From NCBI RefSeq assembly GCF_902686445.1, contig NC_062218.1, positions 134,959,241 through 135,023,240 of the forward strand: a stretch of 64,000 nucleotides of DNA. Reading direction: 5' to 3'. Under the pieces are notes generated by a model, which saw nothing but the letters and a program-made list of their open reading frames with translations, searched no databases and was not told the origin of the DNA. The translations under genes and the position numbers were made by a program. Below, one piece after another: positions 55,805-64,000 of this stretch; within the stretch, counting starts at the first letter, position 1; each line of letters starts with the position of its first letter. Source of the stretch: Sciurus carolinensis (lineage: Eukaryota > Chordata > Mammalia > Rodentia > Sciuridae).

Positions 55805-57290
55805 ATGACTGGGAATACAAATCATATCTCAATAATAACCCTGAACATTAATGGCCTAAACTCATCAATCAAAAGACATAGACTAGCAGAATGGATTAAA
55901 AAGAAAGACCCAACAATATGCTGCCTGCAAGAGACTCATCTTATAGAAAAAGACATCCACAGACTAAAGGTGAAAGGATGGGAAAAAACCTACCACGCAC
56001 ATGGACTCAGTAAAAAAGTGGGGGTTTTTCATCCTTATATCAGATAAAGTGGACTTCAAGTCAAAGTTAGTCAGAAGGGATAAAGAAGGACATTTCATAC
56101 TGCTTAAGGGAACCATAAATCAGGAAGACATAATGATAGTAAATATTTATGCCCCAAACAATGGTGCATCCCTGTACATCAAACAAATACTTCTCAATTT
56201 CAGGAATCACATAGACCAAAACACAATAATTCTGGGTGACTTTAACGCACCACTGTTACCACTAGATAGATCTTCCAAACAAAAACCAACCAAAGAAACC
56301 ATAGAACTCAATAACACAATCAAATAACCTAGACTTAATAGACGTATATAGAATATTCCATCCATCAACGAGCGGTTTCATTTTCTTCTCAGCAGCACAT
56401 GGAACCTTCTCGAAAATAGACCATATGTTATGCCACAGAGCAGCCCTTAGGAAATGCAAACAAATAGAGATACTGCCTTGTGTTCTATCAGATCATAATG
56501 GACTGAGAGTAGAAATCAATGACAAAATAAAAAACAGAAATTACTCCAACACTTGGAGACTAAATAATATGCTATTGAATGAAACATGGATAACAGAAAA
56601 CATCAGGGAGGAGATAAAAAAATTCTTAGAGGTCAATGAGAATGATGATACAACATATCAAAATCTCTGGGACACTATGAAATTGGTACTAAGAGGAAAA
56701 TTCATTGCATGGAGTGCATTCCAGAAAAGAATGAAAAGTCAACAACTAAATGACCTAACATTACAGCTCAAAGCCCTAGAAAAATAAGAACAGAATAACA
56801 GCAAAAGTAGTAGAAGACAGGAAATAATTAAAATCACAGCTGAAATCAATGAAATTGAAACAAAAGAAACAATTCAAAAAATTGACAAAACAAAAAGTTG
56901 GTTCTTTGAGAAAGTAAACAAAATAGACAAACCCTTAGCCACACTAACAAAGAGAAGGAGAGAGAAAACTCAAATTACTAAAATTCGTGATGAAAAAGGA
57001 AATATCATGACAGACACCACTGAGATACATAACATAATTAGAAGCCACTTTGAAAATCTGTATTCCAACAAAATAGAATCTACCGAAGACATTGACAAAT
57101 TTCTAGAGACATATGCTCCTCCCAAACTGAACCAGGAGGACACACACAATTTAAGCAGATCAATATCAAGCAATGAAATAGAAGCCATTAAAAACCTACC
57201 ATCCAAGAAAAGCCCAGGACCAGACAGATTCTCAGCCAAGTTCTACAAGACCTTCAGAATAAATCTTTCAGGAGCATGGTCAATTTTTAA
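55805..57290 (+). pseudogene. L1 ORF2 (endonuclease and start of RT), broken and truncated
   Basis: ORF2p supplies the endonuclease and reverse transcriptase for retrotransposition. Endonuclease motifs are visible: ITLNINGLNSSIKRHRLAEW, CCLQETHL (metal-binding Glu), NIYAPN and GDFNAPL near DRSS. The frame shifts at about 56025 and again near 56325-56425, and a TAA stop falls at 56785-56787. The linker to RT follows (KSWFFEKVNKIDKPLA). Sequence ends at the RT entry motif, so the catalytic aspartates are missing. Confidence 0.88.
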
Positions 57291-57294
57291 AAAA

Positions 57295-58140
57295 AATTTA
57301 AAATTTGTTCTAATTAGTTGAACATGACAGTAGAATGCATTTATACATTTTAATAGATCATACATAAATGGAGTGTAATCTCTCATTTTTCTCATTATAC
57401 ATATTGCAGGATCACATCAGTCATGCAGTCATACATGTATATGAGGTAATAATGTCTGTTTTACTATACTATCATTCCTTCCCCCATACCCCTTCTTCTC
57501 CCTTCACTCCCCTCTACCTAATATAAAGTAACCATATTCTTCCCTATCCCCCCATGCTTTATTATGAATTAGCATCCGCATATCAGAGAAAACATTGACT
57601 TTGATTTTTGGGTTTGGTTTATTTCACTTAGCATGATATTCTCTAACTCCATCCATTTACCAGCAAATGCCAGAATTTCACTCTTCTTTAAAGTTGAATA
57701 ATATTCCATCATATATATGTTATTTCTGCCTATCCAAGAATATGAGGTGTCTTTATATCTTCTAAGGTCTTGAATTTCTTTCCTCAGTGTTCTATAGTTA
57801 TCATTTTAGAGGTTCTTCATATCCTTCATTAGATTAATTCTGAATTTTTTTTGCAGTTATTGTGAAATGGGTAAAGTTCCTAATTTCTTTTTCAGCAGAT
57901 TTATTATTGGAGTATGGGAAAGTGATTGATTTATGTATGTTGATCTTGTATCCTGGTATTTTATTGAAATTATTTATCATTCCAGAAATCTTTTGGTAGA
58001 AGTTTTGGGGTATTCTTAATATAAAATCATTTCATCAGTAAACACATAATTTGAATTTTCTTTTCCTTTTTGGATCCCTTAATTTCTTTTCTTCCCTAAT
58101 TGCTCAACAAGAGTTTCAAGGACTATTTTGGACTTTTTGT
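57295..58140 (-). mobile_element. L1 3' end joined to internal ORF2
   Basis: 57295-57720 is a reverse-oriented L1 3' UTR and end of ORF2 (TTTGTTCTAATTAGTTGAAC, ATGATATTCTCTAACTCCAT). At about 57721 it jumps to a more internal ORF2 segment (TCTTTATATCTTCTAAGGTC, TGATCTTGTATCCTGGTATT), so it carries an internal deletion or is two joined pieces. Confidence 0.78.
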
Positions 58141-58144
58141 TTTG

Positions 58145-59017
58145 TTTACATTTTTGAAATTTGTTCTAATTAGTTATAAATGACAGTAGAATGCATTTTG
58201 GCCCATCATACATAAATGGAATATAACTTCTCATTTGTCTGATTGTGTGTGAAGTAGAGTTACATTAGTTGTGTAAACATATGCACATAGATAAATATGT
58301 TCAATTCATTCTACAATCTTTACCACTACCATAACCTCTCTGCTTCCTTCACTCTCCTCTGTCTAATCCAAATTATCTCTATTCTTTTCTAGTCCCACCC
58401 GCCCCCCCTTATTGTGAATTAGCATTCATTTATCAGAAAATATTTTGCCTTTGGTTTTTTGGGATTGGCTTATTTTGCTTAGCTTGTTATTCTCCAGCTT
58501 CATCCACTTACCTGCAAATGCCATAATTTCATTCTTCTTTAAGGCTGAGTAATATTCCATTGTGTTATATATATCACATTTTCTTTATCCATTCATCTGT
58601 TGATGGGAACCACTTTGATTCTATAGGTTAGCTATTGTGAATTGAGTGCTATTAACATTGATGTTACTGCATCAATGTAGTATGCTGATTTTAAGTCCTT
58701 TGGGTATAAACCTAGGAGTGGGATAGCTGAGTCAAATGGTGTTTCCATTCCAAGTTTTCTAAGGAATCTCCATGCTGCTTTCCAAAGTGTTGCACCAATT
58801 TGCAGTTCTACCAGCAATGTATGAGTGTACCTTTCCTCCCAAATCCTCACCAACATTTATTTTTGCTTGTATTCTTGATAATTGCCATTCTGAATGGAGA
58901 CGGAATCTCAATGTAGTTTTGAATTGCATTTCTTTAATTGCTAGACTTGTTGAACATTTTTTATATATTTGTTGGTTGATCTGTGAAGTGTCTATTCGGT
59001 TCCTTTGCCAAATTATT
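58145..59017 (-). mobile_element. L1 3' end, right-hand part interrupted
   Basis: Another reverse-oriented L1: TTTGTTCTAATTAGTTATAA, then the C-terminal ORF2 (ALWKAAWRFLRKLGMETPF in 58632-58856). It resumes at 59600-59860 after an insertion. Confidence 0.82.
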
Positions 59018-59595
59018 TTTTATACCACCAGATAAAATGACTTTTAATGCCTTTATAAACATATGTCCTAAAGTACTCTTCATATATTTACGTGTACATT
59101 TTATTTCGCAAAAATTGTGTTTTATAATATTATAGACATAGATATGCTCTATCCCCTTAAATTTTGCTTATATAAGTATAGAAATCATCATGTATTTTAT
59201 TTTTTAATACTTTGTTTTAGTTGTAGGTGGACACAATACCTTTCTTTTATTTTTATGAGGTGCTGAAGATCAATTCCAGGGCCCCATGCATACTCCACCA
59301 CTAAGCCACAACCCTTCCCATGCATTATTTTTTAAATATTTGTAAATGTATAGGAAGACAAGGACCAGTCAGAATGGATATTGTTACAGGTTAAGCAAGA
59401 CCCTGTATCCAACCCACCTGGCTATACCTTAACCCTTTAGTTGATAAGTGCCCAAGAAGGAAGGAGAAAACTCAGGACCCTAACAACCTTATAGAGCTGC
59501 ATCAATGCATAATAGGTAAACTATCAGCTTTAGAAATCTCTGGAAGAATATACAAAGATACACAAAAGTAGGGGACTCGTGAAGGAATCTGGGTA
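59018..59595 (-). mobile_element. Unidentified retroposed insert in an L1
   Basis: This block of about 578 bp interrupts the L1 and is flanked by CCTTTGCCAAATTATT (59002-59017) and CCTTAGCCCAATTATT (59596-59611), 14 of 16 identical. Read on minus it ends GGTGGTATAAAAA next to the flank and has ATTAAA (in GGCATTAAAAG) about 23 nt before, like a retroposed mRNA 3' end. The source transcript is not recognised and no ORF is kept. An ID lies inside (59240-59320). Confidence 0.55.
59240..59320 (-). mobile_element. ID SINE fragment
   Basis: TATGAGGTGCTGAAGATCAA, TCCAGGGCCCCATGCATACT and CCACTAAGCCACAACCCTTC, reverse-oriented and shortened. Confidence 0.75.
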
Positions 59596-59599
59596 CCTT

Positions 59600-59860
59600 A
59601 GCCCAATTATTGATTGGGTTATTATTTATTTCTTGGTGTTAAGATTGTTTTAGATTTTTTATGTATCCTGGAGATTAATGCTCTATTTGAGGTGCATCTG
59701 GTAAAATTTTTTTTTCGATTCTGTAGGCTCTCTCTTCATGTTATTGTTTCTTTGCTGAGAAGCTTTTTAGTTTGAATCCATCCCATTTATTCTTTTTTAA
59801 TTTTACTTCTTCCACATTAGGAGTTATATTAAGGATATCAGTTCCTAAGCCAACATTTTT
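59600..59860 (-). mobile_element. L1 ORF2 fragment, continuation
   Basis: Collinear continuation of the L1 ending at 59017 (TTATTGATTGGGTTATTATT, ATCCTGGAGATTAATGCTCT, TTTGAATCCATCCCATTTAT). It stops where the tandem array starts. Confidence 0.8.
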
Positions 59861-59861
59861 C

Positions 59862-61912
59862 CTGGTATACATATTCACTCCCTAACTCTAACCCTAACTT
59901 AACCCCAAATTTAACACTAATCCTAATATTACCTCTATATCTAAACCTAATTTTACATAAAATCATGTATATTAATATGAATGCATGTGTTTGAGTTGTA
60001 TATTCAATTATCAATTGTGTATTTGCATATGTATTAGATTCATTTATATATCAATGCATCTCCAAGTTAAAAAGTGTATTCATATGACTAGCATTATAAT
60101 CTTCCTTGTTTCAGAACATGTTTATATATCATGACTATTATCACACATACATTCTTATGAAAATTTATGTCTCTTGATACACACATTCATTCCCTAACCC
60201 TAACTCTAAACCAACAGACAATTTAATACTAATCATTTCCTGATCACCACACCTAACCTAATTTGCATAAAACATATATTAATATGAATAAGTCTGTTTT
60301 GACTTATATATTCAATTATCAATGATATATTTGCATATATTAATTTATAATCATTTATAAGTTATATCAATACATTCCAAAGGTAAAATTTTTGTGTACA
60401 TATGTCTCACATTATACTGTTTCCTGTTTCAGAACTTATTTTTATATGTGTTCAGGCATATTTTTACACATACATTCTTACAAATATTCATGTTTCTCAA
60501 TATACATATTGATTCCCTAACCTTAAACTTAACCTAACCCAAAACATAATACTAACTATAACCTTACTTCTATACCTAAACTTAATTTTAAATAAAATCA
60601 TGTATAGTAATATAAATATTTTGTTATTTGACATATGTATTTAATTATAAATAGTACATTTGCATATATATTATTTTATATTCATTTATATAACATAAAA
60701 ATTCATCCCCAAGTTAAAAAATTTTGTATATGTATGACTCAAAATCTTCCCTGTTTCAGAACATATATTTATGAGCTCATATTTTTACCCACATATTCTT
60801 ATTAATATTAATGTTTCTGAAAATACATATCCATTCCCTAACCCTAAACGTACCCATAATTTAGTACTAGCCCTAAACTTACCCTATATCTTAATTGTAT
60901 TTTACATATAAGCATGAATTTTTATGTGTATTTTGACTTATATATTTAATTATGAATGGTATATTTGCATATATATTATTATGTATTAATTTATATAGTA
61001 TATCCATGTATTCCCAAGTTAAAAATATGTGTATTCATACCACTCACATTAAACCCTTCCCTCTTTTAGTACATATATTTATAGATGTTACCATATAGTT
61101 TTTCATGCATATATTCTTATGACTATTCATTTTTCCCAATATACACATTCATTCCTTAACCCTACACTAAACATACCCATAATTTAATACTATCCCTAAC
61201 CTTACCCCTACACCTACCCTAAAGTTACATAAAAATTTGAATATTAATATGAATATTTATGTGTATTTAGATTAATATATTCAATTATCAGTGGTATATT
61301 AGCACATATATTATTATATACTCATTTATATTATATATTCATGCATCTCCAAGCTAAAATATGTTTAATCATATGACTCCCATTATAATCCTCCCTGTTT
61401 CTGAACATATGTCTTTATCTACATTTTCAAGAATACATTTATGAATATTCATGTTCCTGATATACATAATTATTCCCTAATCATAAACCTAACCCAACTC
61501 AAAATTTAATAGTAATCATAATACCACCCTATAAGTATCCCTAATTAAAGAAAAAAGCATGTATGGTAATATATTTATGTGTATTTTGACTTTTATATTC
61601 AATTATCCATGGTGTAATTGTACATATATTATTATATATTTATATGACATATCCATGCATTCCCAGTGTAAAAAAGTGTATTTATATAATTCACATGATA
61701 CATTTTCCAGTTCCAGAACATATGTTTATGTATGTTATCACACATATTTTCATACATATATTCTTATGAATATTCATGATATCTGAAATTTTATTCATTC
61801 CCTAACCCTAACCCTAACCCAACCCTAAATTTAATACTAATCCTACTGTTACCTCTATAGCTAAACCTAATTTTACATAAAAGCATGTATAGTAAAATAT
61901 ATGTGTATTTTG
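59862..61912 (+). repeat. About 320-bp tandem repeat with telomere-like motif
   Basis: Six full units and one partial. Corresponding ATT-CAT-TCCCTAA points fall at 59873, 60185, 60508, 60829, 61147, 61468 and 61793, so periods are 312, 323, 321, 318, 321 and 325 bp. Each unit starts with one to three CCCTAA/CCCTAAC-type repeats, then AAATTTAATACTAATCCTAA-like text, CCTAATTTTACATAAAA, TATATTCAATTATCAATGGT, GTATATTTGCATATATATTA, a CCAAGTTAAAA block, CTTCCCTGTTTCAGAACATA, and CATACATTCTTATGAATATT before the next CCCTAA. The partial last unit diverges near 61912. The array is very AT-rich and moderately diverged, without coding frames. It is not a true telomere, since pure repeats never exceed about four. 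Confidence 0.9.
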
Positions 61913-62190
61913 AATTCCAGTATCAAGGTGATGATAGATCTGTCTCTGGTGAGGATGCACTTCCTGTTTCAGAAGTGGCCAATCCAGGCATGTCCTTACA
62001 TTTTAGAAGGCATAGGGATCATTCTTATGTATCTTTCTTGAGGATACTAATCTCCTCCTTGAGAACAGTGCTCATAGCTTACCAGCTCCCAAATGCCCCA
62101 CACCTTATCATCATCCACCTAGGGTATCAGAATTTGAACATATGAATTCTGGGAAGACACAAATTTATGGACCATAACATTCATTATTCT
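61913..62190. repeat. Old interspersed repeat remnant
   Basis: TCTGGTGAGGATGCACTTCC, then AGAATTTGAACATATGAATT, then GGACCATAACA resemble a widespread old mammalian repeat that I cannot name with confidence. It adjoins the tandem array directly. Confidence 0.4.
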
Positions 62191-64000
62191 TCATTTTCAT
62201 TTTACCAACACTAAACTTTTATTAATATGAACTTTTCTTAACTGTAAGTAGAATAATGCATTTGTTTCTTTGTCTTATTAACTCTTTTACGTTGTTTATT
62301 CTTCACCAACAACATTCCAAAAAGCTGGAAAATGCTCTTTATGTTCTATTATTTCATTCTAATTTAAAATTTTCCTATCTTCTCCTTTATCTTGGTCTAA
62401 GAATTAAATCATAATATAATTAAGTCAAAAAATTGAATAATTCTTAAATATGTCAGAGAAATTAATGTTAGTTTAGCAGTCTTGTTGAACTTCAAATATT
62501 TCATAGACAGTAGTTTATTAATACTTAATATCTCCCCTATGGTTAAGAATAAAGATTTAAAATACTGAGATAGGTCTACTGTTGTTTCATTTTAAGTACA
62601 ATAAAAATTTAAAAATGAACACATTTTATCCTTTACTCTGTCCCACTATCATGGTATTTGTAACTATTTCTATTTGAAAAACTCTTGAAAATTTACCTTT
62701 TTCTTCTTAATCATAATTTATGTACTGTTTACCTTGATTTTGTAACACATGAATTCAGTGCTTATCCCAGTTTTTTTTTTTAACCATACTCATATAAGAA
62801 ACTTAAAATCAACTCTTAGTTTGTTGGATTTCATGGTCAAGCTAATGATTCTGGGTCTGGCCCTCTCTGGCACTGCCATATCTTCACCATTGGAGATTGA
62901 ATAATTTAGTATTCATAGACACACAGAAGAATTTTCCTTGTTTAATCCATATCACCCTTCTCCAATTTTATCAGGTGCAAGGTTTGAAAGTACAATTTAA
63001 TGATAGAAATTCCAATGTATAAAACATATCACCTTACTTGATGGGCTTTTGCCTTTCTATAGTATCCTGAATATTGGGTGGGTCTCTGGACTTCGCCGAT
63101 GTCATCAATAGGTCATAATACACTGCTGAGGCCTTAGTGATAACTGGTCTCATAACAACCCTCATGTTGTACTCAGCACTACTCAGGACAGTGATTTACT
63201 GAACAGATAGCATCTCTCCATTTTATTGTTGTTTTTAAAGATACAGATTGCATTATTAATTATCATCAACTAACTCTGAGAATTGAGCTTCAGTGTAATC
63301 CTCCGAAGTGTTGAACCCTGAAGGAAAAGCAAAAGAAGTAATATATGGAAAACCATTTGTTCCTCAGCCTTCAAGGGAGTCAAGGGGTATGTGTTGGCAT
63401 CTTCTGTGTGACTAAGATAAACAGGAACTGCCTTTGAAAAAGGGAGAAGAGATAATTTCCAGTTTGTAGCAGAGAAGGGGACGAGAGATAGAGCAAGAGA
63501 AGTAATGGAGGGAGGAAAGAAGGGAGAAAGATGTGCTTTTCTGTACACTTCCTGAGGTCTTTCTAAGGCCCCAATTTGAGAGAAAGAAAAAATTCAGATA
63601 ATATATGTCTTGTCTTTGGGCCTAGACCACCTATACAAAGTCACTGTCCGTCACAGATATAATGGCTGGCCTAGGTTCATTTTCCTTAAAACACAACTTT
63701 TCCTTTTATTAGAGTTCTTCCTAGTGAAAATAAATAGCAGTATAAAATTTCTCATAATCCTTTTTCCTTGTAATGAAACAAAGTGGCTCCTAGACTTGAG
63801 GGAATATTGAACAAAAATTATGAACTTTGAATTATAAACTTACCACTGGTCGTGCAGTGATAAATATAAGGTCATTTAGAGTTTATATACTCAGGAGTAA
63901 AACCTAATCATTTTGTTACATGAAAAATGTAAGGCTCTTAGGTGAAATGTAAAGAAAAAGAAGGACACACACAAGCAGAAGACAAGCACTGTTTAAACAT
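62191..64000. other. No gene seen
   Basis: AT-rich sequence to the window end. Short ORFs at 63270-63548 (minus) and 63610-63810 (plus) show no domain, and I recognise no SINE or LINE with confidence. Confidence 0.45.

Larger units (their letters stand above)
53334..57290 (+). mobile_element. L1 with complete 5' end, truncated in ORF2
   Basis: The 5' UTR begins GGATCCAAAATGGCGGACTA, with a YY1-type AAAATGGCGG within the first 20 bases, as at the 5' end of full-length L1s. It runs to about 54770, followed by ORF1 (54776-55750), an intergenic spacer, then ORF2 from 55805. ORF2 stops at about 57290, just into the reverse transcriptase (SPGPDRFSAKFYKTF), where an oppositely oriented L1 joins. 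Both ORFs carry frameshifts and stops, so the copy is dead. The 5' UTR ORFs at 53524-54216 are GC-rich by-products. Confidence 0.9.

Noticed and set aside
59862..61912. CRISPR-like array or true telomere end
   Set aside because: The period is about 320 bp without short repeats and unique spacers, and pure CCCTAA runs are at most about four, so neither fits.

Overview
This is a mammalian nuclear window, almost certainly from a squirrel-family rodent (ground squirrel, marmot or relative). The diagnosis rests on the SINEs: many tRNA-Ala-like ID elements, and B1-dID composites in which a 7SL-derived B1 is fused to an ID body. Both recur on both strands, together with rodent L1 and MaLR elements. 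Most ORFs longer than 60 codons are transposon fragments or low-complexity sequence.

The only intact protein-coding gene I can support is PROP1 (minus strand, 27271 to 24687). It has three coding exons of 109, 233 and 339 bp with consensus splice sites and encodes a 226-residue paired-like homeodomain protein of the pituitary lineage. A decayed KRAB C2H2 zinc-finger gene lies at about 46010 to 42300 on the minus strand. It has a stop in the KRAB A box, a frameshift in the B box, and an L1 (itself carrying an ID element) inserted in the finger array. At about 3040-3690 there is a CpG-rich, promoter-like stretch with two ZNF143-type sites; I cannot see which transcript it serves.

Layout. 0-3 kb: old MIR and LTR remnants and a possible CTCF site, then the CpG island. 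4-24 kb: L1, ID and B1-dID insertions, a clean ERV1-type solo LTR with a 4-bp target duplication (16406-16854), and two diverged copies of an unidentified segment (6870-7410 and 17097-17760). 24.6-27.3 kb: PROP1. 28-30.4 kb: a degenerate minisatellite-like tract. 30.5-42 kb: nested ERVL, MaLR, L1, ID and B1-dID insertions. 42.3-46 kb: the zinc-finger pseudogene. 46.5-53 kb: a MaLR LTR, a second diverged duplicate pair, opposed L1s and an ERVK-like solo LTR. 53.3-59.9 kb: an L1 with its 5' end, broken ORF1 and broken ORF2, abutting nested minus-strand L1s, one of which carries an unidentified retroposed insert. 59.86-61.91 kb: a roughly 320-bp tandem repeat, six full units plus a partial one, with CCCTAA telomere-like sequence at the same place in each unit. 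I regard this array as the most unusual structure here. 61.9-64 kb: AT-rich sequence with no gene that I can see.

All repeat names come from recognising sequence by eye; no database was searched. Repeat boundaries are approximate unless a target-site duplication is stated.
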